From Aedoeadaptatus acetigenes (lineage in GTDB: Bacteria > Bacillota > Clostridia > Tissierellales > Peptoniphilaceae), in the NCBI RefSeq assembly GCF_025566985.1, contig NZ_JAOQJD010000013.1:1-64000 (forward strand): a stretch of DNA of 64,000 bases, written 5' to 3'. Both the position numbers and the translations under genes were made by a program. The number at the start of each line of letters is the position of its first letter. Within the stretch, counting starts at the first letter, position 1. Of the stretch, positions 34,529 through 43,055 are shown one piece after another. The notes below the pieces were generated by a model, which saw nothing but the letters and a program-made list of their open reading frames with translations, made no database searches and was not told where the DNA came from.

Positions 34529-36132
34529 GCCATGGCTCGCTTTCCTGCGGCTTCCACGAATCCGTGGAACAAGGGGTGGATGTGGTTGGGCCGGGATTTA
34601 AATTCCGGATGGAATTGGCAGGCGACGAAGTAGCTGTCTTGATCCAACTCGATGACTTCCACCAGATCCAAATCTTCGTTGATTCCGGCGATGGCAAGCC
34701 CGGCTTTTCGCAGCATGCCTCTGAATTCGTTGTTGAATTCGTAGCGGTGGCGGTGGCGTTCCAAGATGTCCGGCTCTTTGTAGAGCTTGGCGGCGCGGCT
34801 GCCTTCGACGAGGTGGCAGGGGTAGTTGCCCAAGCGTTGGGTGCCGCCCATGTTTTCCACGCCCACTTGTGCTTCCATGAGGTCGATGACCGGGTAGGGG
34901 GTATTCACGTCGAATTCCGTGGAGTTGGCGTCTTTTAAGCCGGCGATGTTTCTCGCAATGTCGATGACGGCGATTTGCATTCCCAGGCAGATGCCGAAGT
35001 AGGGAATTTCATGTTCGCGGGCGTATTTCGAAGCGCGGATCATGCCTTCGATGCCCCGCTCGCCGAAGCCGCCGGGAACGATGATGCCGTGAACGTCTTT
35101 TAATGCAGCATCCAGCGCCGCATCGTCTACCAAATCTTCCGCGTCCACGTAGTCGATGGTGACCAGGCGGCCCATGTCGTAGCCCGCATCCAAGAGGGCT
35201 TGGGTGACGGAAAGGTAGGCGTCGTGGAGCTGGACGTATTTGCCTACGAGGGCGATGCGAATGGTGCCTTCGGCCTGTTTAAAGGCTTCCACCATGTTGC
35301 GCCAATGGTCGGCGATGAGGGCTTTGGGCTCCAGCTTCAGGTGGTTCATAATGATTTCGTCGAGGTTTTGTTCCCGGAACACATTGGGTAGTTCGTAGAT
35401 CAAGTCCACGTGGCGGGATTCGATGACATTTTCTTTGGGCACGTCGCAGAAAAGGGAAATTTTGTTGCGAATGGAGGCGTCGATGGCGCCGTCGCTTCGC
35501 GTAATGATGATGTCCGCCTTGATTCCTTGGCTCATGAGTTGTTTAAAGCTGTGTTGGGTGGGCTTGGTCTTCAGCTCGTCGCTTCCCGGGATCACGGGGA
35601 TGAGCACGGTGTGCACGAAGAGCACATCTTCCACGGCGCATTCCGAGTGGATTTGGCGAATGGCTTCGATAAAGGGAAGGCCTTCGATGTCGCCGACGGT
35701 GCCGCCGATTTCGGTGATGACCACATCGGCACCGGATTCTTTGCCGGCGCGGTAGATGGCGTGTTTGATTTCGTCGGTGACGTGGGGAATGACTTGCACG
35801 GTAGCGCCGTCGTAGTCGCCGCGGCGTTCTTTTTTAATGACGCGGGAGTAGATTTTTCCCGTGGTGACGGAGGCGGCTTTGGTGAGCTCTTCGTCGATAA
35901 AGCGTTCGTAGTGGCCCAAGTCCAGGTCCGTTTCCGCCCCGTCGGCGGTGACGAACACTTCCCCGTGTTGGTAGGGGCTCATGGTGCCGGGATCCACATT
36001 GAGGTAGGGATCGAATTTTTGCATAAACACGCTGAAGCCGCGATTTTTTAGTAAGCGGCCGATGCTCGCCGCGCTGATGCCTTTGCCGATGCCGGATACC
36101 ACGCCGCCGGTTACAAATATATACTTCGTCAT
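34525..36132 (-). CDS. pyrG: CTP synthase
   Basis: 535 residues, full length. It aminates UTP to CTP with glutamine and ATP. The start MTKYIFVTGGVVSGIGKGI is the P-loop of the synthetase domain (1 to about 265). The C-terminal glutamine amidotransferase has the nucleophile Cys in FGICLGMQ and the VACQFHPEFKSRP His/Glu pair. Downstream of glnA by 8 bases and upstream of the Nudix gene, so the three probably share a transcript that starts at the glnA promoter. Confidence 0.98.
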   Translation of the reverse strand: MTKYIFVTGGVVSGIGKGISAASIGRLLKNRGFSVFMQKFDPYLNVDPGTMSPYQHGEVFVTADGAETDLDLGHYERFIDEELTKAASVTTGKIYSRVIKKERRGDYDGATVQVIPHVTDEIKHAIYRAGKESGADVVITEIGGTVGDIEGLPFIEAIRQIHSECAVEDVLFVHTVLIPVIPGSDELKTKPTQHSFKQLMSQGIKADIIITRSDGAIDASIRNKISLFCDVPKENVIESRHVDLIYELPNVFREQNLDEIIMNHLKLEPKALIADHWRNMVEAFKQAEGTIRIALVGKYVQLHDAYLSVTQALLDAGYDMGRLVTIDYVDAEDLVDDAALDAALKDVHGIIVPGGFGERGIEGMIRASKYAREHEIPYFGICLGMQIAVIDIARNIAGLKDANSTEFDVNTPYPVIDLMEAQVGVENMGGTQRLGNYPCHLVEGSRAAKLYKEPDILERHRHRYEFNNEFRGMLRKAGLAIAGINEDLDLVEVIELDQDSYFVACQFHPEFKSRPNHIHPLFHGFVEAAGKRAMA

Positions 36133-36140
36133 AATGCCTC

Positions 36141-38219
36141 CTAATTGAGTCCTGTGAAAATATCTTCGTAGGTGGGAATCATCCAGTGTTTTCTTGATAT
36201 GCGACTTTCCAGTTCGTCGCAGATTTTGCGGATGTGGGGGAATTGGGTAATGACTTCTTTTTCGAAAAATTCCGCCCGTTCGTAGCCTTCCAAGGTCTTG
36301 GCCTTGGCGTAGGTGGCCTTTAATTTCTTGTGGCGCAAAAGCAGCTCTTCAAAGAGCACGTTTAATGTTTCCAGGCGCTCTTCCAGTGCCGGGTTGTTCA
36401 AACGGCCGGTGACGTTTAAAATGTCGTTCAGCTCCGCCACCACCGCCGGCTCCACGTCTTTCGAAAGCATGGTCATGAGGGTTCTCGCTTCCAAAAAGTC
36501 GTGAACGGACACGGATTCCAGGCCCACTTCGTAGATGGCCTCAACTTCGCTTTCGCTGAGCACGTCGTAGTCGCCGAAGATTTTGATTAAGTCCTTGTCC
36601 TTTAAGGCCTGAATGGCTTCGAAGAAGGTTTGGTAATGGGGCAGGCCCCGCCGCTCGGCTTCTTCCACCCAGGCTTGGGCGTAATTGTCTTTGTTGTAGA
36701 GAATCCGCTCGTGATCGCTTACGATTTCCGCGATGACCGTGTAGGCTTCTTTTCTCAAGGCCTCCTCATCTTCTGCAAAGGGCTCCAGACGCTCGGCGAT
36801 TTTTCTCAGGCTGTGGCCCAAAGTCGTGTTAATGACAATATTTGCATCGGCCCCGGTCATGGAGGAGCCCACCATGCGGAATTCGAATTTGTTGCCCGTA
36901 AAGGCCAGGGGACTGGTGCGGTTGCGGTCGCTGGAATCCCTCGGCGTGTAGCCCAGGGAGTTGATCTTGATCTCCGGCGGCGCTTCGATTTTCGCGTGGT
37001 ACTCTTCGTGAGCGATGTCTTTTAAAATCTCTTCCAGATCGTTTCCCAGGAAGATGGAAATAATCGAAGGGGGCGCTTCCAATCCGCCTAAGCGCCGATC
37101 GTTGGACGGCCCGCCCGATGCGATGCGGAACAGGGGCGCGTAGTCGTCGGCGGCTTCGATCATGGCCGCGAGGAATAAGAGGAAGGTGAGGTTTTCTTTG
37201 GGATTGTCCCCGGGATCAAAGACATTTTTGCCGTAATTGGTGGTGAGGGAATAATTGTTGTGCTTGCCGCTGCCGTTGACGCCGGCAAAGGGCTTTTCGT
37301 GGAGCAGACAGACCAGGTCGTAGTCGGTGGCGGTTTCCTTTAAGATGCTCATAATGAGCTGATTGTAGTCCACGGCGATGTTGGCATTTTCAAAGAGGGC
37401 CACGATTTCAAATTGGCAGGGGGCCACTTCGTTGTGCTCGGTCTTGGCGAAGATGCCCAGTTCCCAGAGTTTTTCGTTAACGGATTCGTAAAAGGCCATG
37501 ACCCGCTTGGGAATGCCGCCCAGGTAGTGGTCGCCCATTTCCTGGCCCTTGGGGGCGCCGGCGCCGATCAAGGTGCGGCCGATGCTTTTTAAATCGCTCC
37601 GCTTGTCGTAGTGGCGCTTGTCGATAAGGAAAAATTCCTGCTCCAGGCCCACTTTCGGCTTCATGCGGTAGGTGTATTCCTCTTTTTCGAAGAGATTCAC
37701 CACCCGGGAGCCGTGCTCGCTGATCAGGCCCATGGACGCGAGCAAGGGGCCTTTCTTGTCCAGCTTGTCTCCGTTAAAGGACACGAAGATCGTGGGGATG
37801 TATAAAATCCGGTCGATAATAAAGGAATTGGCCGTGGCGTCCCAATAGGTGTAGCCTCGGGCTTCGAAGGTGCTGCGCATGCCGCCGGTGGGAAAGGACG
37901 ATCCGTCGCTTTCGCCGCGAATCAATTCCTTGCCGGAGAAGCGCTGAATCACGTCGTATTTGTCCGTGCGGTCCAAAAAGGCGTCGTGTTTTTTCGCCGT
38001 GAGGCCGTTTAGGGGCTGAAACCAGTGGCAGTAATGGGTAGCGCCCTTTTCCATCGCCCACTCCTTCATAGCGTGGGCGATGGCATCGGCGGTCTCCCGA
38101 TCCAAAGGCGCCTCGTTCCTTATGGCGTTTTTCCATCGGTAGTAAATGGCGTGGGGCAATCTTTCCCGCATCATGCGCTTGTTAAACGCCATTTCCCCGA
38201 ACTTTTTGTCTAGATCCAT
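36141..38219 (-). CDS. glnN: glutamine synthetase type III
   Basis: 692 residues, the length of the large GSIII enzymes (type I and II are much shorter). It makes glutamine from glutamate, ammonia and ATP. The GSIII-specific stretches KVGLEQEFFLID, EVAPCQFEIVALFENAN, NGSGKHNNYSL and SSDRNRTSPLAFTGNKFEFR cover the catalytic barrel. Start at 38219: ATG GAT after AGGAGGGAAT; a longer frame upstream crosses the leader terminator and is unlikely. A promoter at 38313-38341 and a terminator hairpin between promoter and gene suggest control by antitermination. Confidence 0.96.
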   Translation of the reverse strand: MDLDKKFGEMAFNKRMMRERLPHAIYYRWKNAIRNEAPLDRETADAIAHAMKEWAMEKGATHYCHWFQPLNGLTAKKHDAFLDRTDKYDVIQRFSGKELIRGESDGSSFPTGGMRSTFEARGYTYWDATANSFIIDRILYIPTIFVSFNGDKLDKKGPLLASMGLISEHGSRVVNLFEKEEYTYRMKPKVGLEQEFFLIDKRHYDKRSDLKSIGRTLIGAGAPKGQEMGDHYLGGIPKRVMAFYESVNEKLWELGIFAKTEHNEVAPCQFEIVALFENANIAVDYNQLIMSILKETATDYDLVCLLHEKPFAGVNGSGKHNNYSLTTNYGKNVFDPGDNPKENLTFLLFLAAMIEAADDYAPLFRIASGGPSNDRRLGGLEAPPSIISIFLGNDLEEILKDIAHEEYHAKIEAPPEIKINSLGYTPRDSSDRNRTSPLAFTGNKFEFRMVGSSMTGADANIVINTTLGHSLRKIAERLEPFAEDEEALRKEAYTVIAEIVSDHERILYNKDNYAQAWVEEAERRGLPHYQTFFEAIQALKDKDLIKIFGDYDVLSESEVEAIYEVGLESVSVHDFLEARTLMTMLSKDVEPAVVAELNDILNVTGRLNNPALEERLETLNVLFEELLLRHKKLKATYAKAKTLEGYERAEFFEKEVITQFPHIRKICDELESRISRKHWMIPTYEDIFTGLN

Positions 38220-38235
38220 ATTCCCTCCTAAAATA

Positions 38236-38267
38236 GAAAAAATTGGTTCTCTCGAAAGATAACCAAT
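38236..38267 (-). terminator. leader terminator ahead of glnN
   Basis: On the minus strand ATTGGTT (to 38261) pairs with AACCAAT (38242-38248), with an inner TCT/AGA stem and TTCG loop. TTTTTTC follows at 38241-38236. It lies between the glnN promoter and the ribosome site. A GC-rich hairpin (CCTTGC/GCGAGG, about 38284-38300) precedes it. Confidence 0.75.
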
Positions 38268-38312
38268 ATAAAAAAACCTATGACCCTCGCGGTGCAAGGG
38301 GTGTTTTCTTTT

Positions 38313-38341
38313 ATAATAGTAAAAGGAATTTTCAATGTCAA
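38313..38341 (-). promoter_or_regulatory. glnN promoter
   Basis: Minus-strand TTGACA (38336-38341), 17-base spacer, TATTAT (38313-38318). The transcript would start near 38306 and carry a leader of about 90 bases before the ATG at 38219. Confidence 0.75.
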
Positions 38342-38391
38342 GAACCGATGGCGGAGGCCGGGAAAAAATATAAATTTTACCTCTCCATCAC

Positions 38392-38419
38392 TTGACAAAG
38401 GGCCTCGTCCCTGTATAAT
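38392..38419 (+). promoter_or_regulatory. promoter of the T-box/proS transcript
   Basis: TTGACA (38392-38397), 16-base spacer, TATAAT (38414-38419). Confidence 0.85.
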
Positions 38420-38427
38420 GGATGTAT

Positions 38428-38645
38428 TCAAAAACTTCGATGGAGAAAAGTACGTGGGGCTAAATCTCAGGGAGTCGAATTCACCGATTGAAAGATTCGA
38501 CGATGGCTGCCCGCAGAATCCCGCTCCGGAGTTGTCCGCAAAACGGACCGCTTGTCCCGTTACGACATTGAGGATACCCGATGAGGGTATTGAATTTGGG
38601 TGGTACCACGGTTTTTCGTCCCTGAGAAACCGTGGTTTTTTTATT
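38428..38645 (+). promoter_or_regulatory. T-box leader controlling proS
   Basis: Contains the diagnostic T-box GGGTGGTACCACGG (38598-38611 region), preceded by a stem I with AGTA (S-turn) on one side and GAATCCCG on the specifier side. That stretch contains CCC, a proline codon, as expected ahead of proS. The terminator arm pairs the ACCACGGTTT and AAACCGTGG halves around 38608-38636 and is followed by a T7 run. Uncharged tRNA-Pro would favour the antiterminator and switch proS on. Confidence 0.92.
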
Positions 38646-38663
38646 GGATTGAGGAGGCACACA

Positions 38664-40106
38664 TTGGCTAAAGACAAGGAAAAATTTGTAAGAGAGATTA
38701 CAGCCCGCGACGAAGATTTCGCTCAGTGGTACACCGACGTGGTATTAAAGGCGGAAATGGCGGACTACGCCCCCGTGAGAGGCTGCATGATTATTCGCCC
38801 CTACGGCTTCGCCGTGTGGGAGCGGATTAAGGAAGAAGCGGATAAGCGCTTCAAGGCCACGGGCCACAAAAACGCCTACTTCCCCATGCTGATTCCGGAA
38901 CATTTGCTGCAAAAGGAAGTGGAACACTTCGACGGCTTCGCCCCGGAAGTTCTGTGGGTTACCCACGGCGGCGACGAAAAATTGGCGGAACGCCTGATCG
39001 TGCGCCCCACATCGGAGACGATTATTAACTCCATGTACTCCAAATGGGTGCAAACCTATCGGGACCTGCCGGTGTTAATTAACCAATGGTGCTCCGTCTT
39101 CCGCTGGGAAAAGACCACGCGCCCCTTCCTTCGCACGGTGGAATTTTTATGGCAAGAAGGCCACACGGTTCACGAAACCTACGAAGACGCTCAGGAAGAA
39201 ACCCTGCGCATTCACGAAATTTATCGCCAAGTCATCGAAGATGAAATGGCCATTCCCGTTATCTTAGGCAAGAAGAGCGAATCGGAACGCTTCGCCGGCG
39301 CCGACGCCACCTACACCCTGGAAGCCATGATGCACGACGGCAAGGCACTGCAATCGGGCACGAGCCACAACTTGGGCCAAAATTTCGCGAAGATGTTCGA
39401 CATTCAGTTCCAAGACAGGGAAGGCAAGCTCGCCACGGCCTGGACAACGAGCTGGGGCATTTCCACCCGCTTAATCGGCGGCCTCATCATGGTTCACGGC
39501 GACGACCGAGGCATGGTTATGCCGCCTCACGTGGCGCCGACGCAAGTGGTCATCGTGCCCATCGCCATGCACAAAGAAGGCGTCAAGGAAAAAGCCCAAG
39601 ATCTCTACGACAGCCTGAAGAACCGCTTCACCGTGGAACTGGACGACCGGGAACAATACAGCCCGGGCTGGAAATTCAATCAATGGGAACTGAAGGGCGT
39701 GCCCTTGCGCGTGGAAATCGGCCCCAAGGACATCGAAAAGAACCAAGTGGTCTTCGTGCGTCGAGACACCAACGAAAAGATTTTCGTTCCCATGGAAGAC
39801 CTGGCGGAGAAGATCGACGACATGCTTGAAACCATTCAAAAAGATATGTTTGAAGCGGCGAAAAAGCGCATGGAAGAAAATACCTTTACCGTCACCGACT
39901 ACGACGACTTCAAGGAAAAAATGGCCGCAGGCAATCCCTTCCTAAAGGGCATGTGGTGCGGCGACGAAGATTGCGAAGCGGAAATTAAAGAAGAAACTAC
40001 CGCCACCATTCGCTGCATTCCCTTCGAAGAAGAACACCTGGCAGACACCTGTGTCCACTGCGGCAAGCCCGCCAAGCACATGGTCTACTACGCAAAAGCG
40101 TATTAA
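38664..40106 (+). CDS. proS: prolyl-tRNA synthetase, archaeal/eukaryotic type
   Basis: 480 residues, the short ProRS form without the bacterial editing insertion. It attaches proline to tRNA-Pro. Class II motifs are visible (PTSETII, then the FRWEKTTRPFLRTVEFLWQE motif 2 region). The C-terminal extension carries four Cys (WCGDEDCE and CVHCGK) typical of the zinc-binding tail, and ends in Tyr (YYAKAY). Start: TTG at 38664, 6-8 bases after GAGGAGG. No ATG fits, and the frame further upstream runs through the T-box. Regulated by the T-box leader. Confidence 0.96.
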   Translation: MAKDKEKFVREITARDEDFAQWYTDVVLKAEMADYAPVRGCMIIRPYGFAVWERIKEEADKRFKATGHKNAYFPMLIPEHLLQKEVEHFDGFAPEVLWVTHGGDEKLAERLIVRPTSETIINSMYSKWVQTYRDLPVLINQWCSVFRWEKTTRPFLRTVEFLWQEGHTVHETYEDAQEETLRIHEIYRQVIEDEMAIPVILGKKSESERFAGADATYTLEAMMHDGKALQSGTSHNLGQNFAKMFDIQFQDREGKLATAWTTSWGISTRLIGGLIMVHGDDRGMVMPPHVAPTQVVIVPIAMHKEGVKEKAQDLYDSLKNRFTVELDDREQYSPGWKFNQWELKGVPLRVEIGPKDIEKNQVVFVRRDTNEKIFVPMEDLAEKIDDMLETIQKDMFEAAKKRMEENTFTVTDYDDFKEKMAAGNPFLKGMWCGDEDCEAEIKEETTATIRCIPFEEEHLADTCVHCGKPAKHMVYYAKAY

Positions 40107-40116
40107 TCCCACAGAA

Positions 40117-40153
40117 AAAGCACTCGGACTCTACTCACCCGAGTGCTTTCGTT
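40117..40153. terminator. bidirectional terminator between proS and the membrane protein gene
   Basis: AAAGCACTCGG (40117-40127) pairs with CCGAGTGCTTT (40139-40149). T-rich run on both strands, serving two convergent genes. Confidence 0.85.
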
Positions 40154-40163
40154 TTGCTCGAAT

Positions 40164-41516
40164 TTAATTTTCCATTTTCTGTTTCTTCAACCCTTCCCGG
40201 TAGGCCTGCTTGCCGCGAATGTAGCGGCGCGCGCGCCGGAAGATGTCCACCGCCGCGGGAATCAAAAAGCCGATGGCCACGTAGCGGAAAGGCAATAGGG
40301 TCTGGGCGTAGCGGTCGAAGACGTAGGCGTAGGCGTACATGTAGACCTGGGCGAAGTAGGCGAAGAGCACGAAATAGGTTTCCGCCACGGTCCTTTTCGC
40401 GAGAAGCACCGCCACCGCCGCCGCCATGGCCAAGGTAAAGTCCAATTGCCGCAGATGGATGATGGGGTATCTCGTTTTGGGAATCACCTCGTCCCAGTAA
40501 AAGGTTTTGAAGAACATGCTCTTGGGCTTGAGCCACAGATAGCTTTTCAACATGGACTCCCGGTCGTCTTTCCACCAGTAGACCATGCGGGCCCGGGCCA
40601 ATTTTTCGTCGGCGAGAAGCTCGAAGTAGCGCTTGTGCTTCGCCGCAAACTTGCCGTCACTGTTTTTCAAAAAGACGTGTTCTTCATACACCTCGTCCAC
40701 AAACTTCCTGCGATCGAAAACATCTTCCGGCGGGTAGCCTTCTCCCTGAAAGGTGCCGAGAAGCAAGGGATTGCCGATGCCGTAGGTGGTGGGAATGAAG
40801 GCGCAGAAGTGTTTGTAATTGCGCACGCTCCAGGGAAGCATAAAGGCCAATAGGGCCACGAAGATCAGAAAGGCCTGGCCGTAGAGGCGGGTGGAGGGGT
40901 ATTTCTTGATCCATAAGTAAGGCAGGGGCAGGAGAAAGAGGCAAAGGGCCTGGGCCTTGAGAAGAAAAGCCAAGTAGGCGCTTGTAGCCATAATGATGAA
41001 GCCCGCCCAATCTTTTCTGTTTCCCATGCGAATCACGCCGTAAAGGTAGAGGGTCACGAGAAAAAGATAGGGCGTCTCCGCCAGAATCAAATTGTCCTGC
41101 CAGGCGAAGTCCGGAGTAAAGTACATGAGCGTGGGAAGGACGGCGGCGTAAGTGGGGGCCTTTTCCCGAATGGCCAGGTACGTAAACCAGGCGGCCATGG
41201 TGCCCATAAAGCACCAGGCCACTTTCAGGGCGAGCCAAAGCCCGTGGCCCGTGCCGAAAATTTTCGCGAAAAGAGCGATAATCAGGGGAAGTCCGGGCAT
41301 AATTTGAGCGCTCACCACGCCGTGCATGGTTAAGGTGGCGGTGCGGTACATGGTGATCCCCGCCTTCATGTAGCTTAAATCGTCGCTCTTCAGGCCATAG
41401 CTTGGCCCTAAATGGGACAACATCCACAACCGCTCAAAAAAAAGCAACCACACAATGGCAAGCATCACCCAATGGTTGCGAAAAAAATTGCCCCTTTGCC
41501 GAAACGAACCTTCCAC
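40164..41516 (-). CDS. multi-pass membrane glycosyltransferase-like protein (GT39/ArnT-like)
   Basis: 450 residues with about ten to eleven hydrophobic segments and a large soluble loop (about 280-370). An acidic pair in the first outside loop (LKSDDLSYMKAG) and the general pattern resemble GT-C fold enzymes of the GT39/PMT-2 group, which move sugars from polyprenyl phosphates. Start chosen: GTG at 41516 after AAAAGGAGGG; a longer frame overlaps the divergent gene. Acceptor and sugar unknown, and no glycan genes lie nearby. Confidence 0.7.
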   Translation of the reverse strand: MEGSFRQRGNFFRNHWVMLAIVWLLFFERLWMLSHLGPSYGLKSDDLSYMKAGITMYRTATLTMHGVVSAQIMPGLPLIIALFAKIFGTGHGLWLALKVAWCFMGTMAAWFTYLAIREKAPTYAAVLPTLMYFTPDFAWQDNLILAETPYLFLVTLYLYGVIRMGNRKDWAGFIIMATSAYLAFLLKAQALCLFLLPLPYLWIKKYPSTRLYGQAFLIFVALLAFMLPWSVRNYKHFCAFIPTTYGIGNPLLLGTFQGEGYPPEDVFDRRKFVDEVYEEHVFLKNSDGKFAAKHKRYFELLADEKLARARMVYWWKDDRESMLKSYLWLKPKSMFFKTFYWDEVIPKTRYPIIHLRQLDFTLAMAAAVAVLLAKRTVAETYFVLFAYFAQVYMYAYAYVFDRYAQTLLPFRYVAIGFLIPAAVDIFRRARRYIRGKQAYREGLKKQKMEN

Positions 41517-41628
41517 CGGCCGCCCTCCTTTTCCATCTCTTAGATGTTCATCATACCACCTTTTAAGGAAGTATGGTAGAATAGGGTAGTCATTTTTACT
41601 TTTGAATATGAAAGAGGCGATACGTATC

Positions 41629-42810
41629 ATGAAGCGTTATATTGGAACGACGACCCGAGGCATTCGACTGCCTATCGTAAAAAAGGGCGACGACTTAGTG
41701 GATGTGGTTTTTGATTCGGTGAAAAAAGCCATCGAATCGGAAGGCATCGAACCGAAAGACAGAGACATTATCTGTGTGACGGAATCCTTAGTCGCAAGAA
41801 GCCAAGGCAATTACGCCACGGTCGACGACATTGCCAAAGACGTGGCCGAAAAGTTTGACGGCCCCTTCGGCGTCGTTTTTCCGATCTTATCACGGAACCG
41901 CTTTTCCACGATCTTAAAAGGTCTGGCAAAGAGCGGCCGCAAGCTCCATATTTTATTGAGTTTTCCCTCCGACGAAGTGGGCAACCACTTAATGGACGAA
42001 AACAGACTTTACGGCACGGGCATCAATCCCTACCGCGATGTCATTACGGAAGCGGAGTATCGGGAACACTTCGGCGAAGAAGTGAAACACGAGTTCACCG
42101 GCATCGACTATGTGAAGCTCTACAAAGAAATCGCACCGAACAGCGAAATCTACTTCTCCAACGATCCCCGCACCATTCTCTCCTACACCAAGGACGTGTT
42201 GGTAGCAAGCATCCACACCCGCGAGCTCATTAAGCGGGAGTTGAAAGACAACGGCGGCAATCTCATTCTGGGTCTGGACGATATTTTGGCCCAAGAAAGC
42301 AGCGATCACGGCTACAACACCCAATACGGCCTTTTGGGCAGCAACATGGCCGGCCCGGAAATGATTAAGCTCTTCCCGAGAGACGGACAAATTTTCGTCG
42401 ACGCCCTGCAAAAGCGCCTGAACGAACACTTCGACGCCCACTTCGAAGTCATGATCTACGGCGACGGCGCCTTTAAAGATCCCGTCGGAAAGATTTGGGA
42501 ACTGGCCGACCCGGTCGTTTCCCCTGCCTACACCGACGGCTTGGAAGGCACGCCCAACGAGCTCAAGATGAAGTATCTTGCCGATACGGAATTAAAAGAC
42601 CTGAGCACGGAAGAAATGGAAGCGGCCATTGTGGATCGGATCCACGAAAAAGACACGGATCTCTTAGGCAAGGACGAAACCTTGGGCACCACGCCCCGTC
42701 GTCTCACCGACCTTTTAGGTTCCCTCGCCGACTTAACCAGCGGCAGCGGCGACAAAGGCACGCCGGTAGTCATGGTTCAAGGCTACTTCGACAATTACGC
42801 AAATGACTGA
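41629..42810 (+). CDS. coenzyme F420-0:L-glutamate ligase (CofE)-like protein
   Basis: 393 residues. The N-terminal part (GTTTRGIRLPIVKKGDDLVD, then EPKDRDIICVTESLVARSQGN) matches the CofE/F420 ligase family. The C-terminal third is an extension not seen in classic CofE. F420 is not expected in this kind of Firmicute and no other F420 genes are in view, so the true substrate is probably different (inference). ATG at 41629 fits the usual family start, though the ribosome site is weak. Another ATG at 41608 is possible. A terminator follows. Confidence 0.75.
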   Translation: MKRYIGTTTRGIRLPIVKKGDDLVDVVFDSVKKAIESEGIEPKDRDIICVTESLVARSQGNYATVDDIAKDVAEKFDGPFGVVFPILSRNRFSTILKGLAKSGRKLHILLSFPSDEVGNHLMDENRLYGTGINPYRDVITEAEYREHFGEEVKHEFTGIDYVKLYKEIAPNSEIYFSNDPRTILSYTKDVLVASIHTRELIKRELKDNGGNLILGLDDILAQESSDHGYNTQYGLLGSNMAGPEMIKLFPRDGQIFVDALQKRLNEHFDAHFEVMIYGDGAFKDPVGKIWELADPVVSPAYTDGLEGTPNELKMKYLADTELKDLSTEEMEAAIVDRIHEKDTDLLGKDETLGTTPRRLTDLLGSLADLTSGSGDKGTPVVMVQGYFDNYAND

Positions 42811-42822
42811 TCGTCTATAATG

Positions 42823-42853
42823 AAAGCCCCGAAGGTAGCTTCGGGGCTTTTTC
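42823..42853 (+). terminator. terminator of the CofE-like gene
   Basis: AAAGCCCCGAAG (42823-42834), loop, CTTCGGGGCTTT (42839-42850), then T's. Confidence 0.9.
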
Positions 42854-43055
42854 TATGGACTGACTTTCTTTTATGACCTCACACGAAATAAAGCTGAAGA
42901 CTTAAATCATCTGTTGAAAGAATATTTCTTTCATTTCCTTTATTGAGAGGCTTATCTTCCTTTTTACGAACAAAACAATCGAACATGTCTTTCTTGTTGA
43001 TATTGAATATCGTTTATGATATTCTCTTCTCATCATTTTATTTTAGGAGGTTTTG

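Noticed and set aside
38220..38297. Longer N terminus for glutamine synthetase beginning at 38297
   Set aside because: That stretch is the leader with its terminator hairpin. ATG at 38219 has a strong AGGAGGG site and the family-typical start.
38280..38663. Long N-terminal extension of proS
   Set aside because: The region is a T-box leader with promoter, specifier stem and terminator. The TTG at 38664 follows GAGGAGG.
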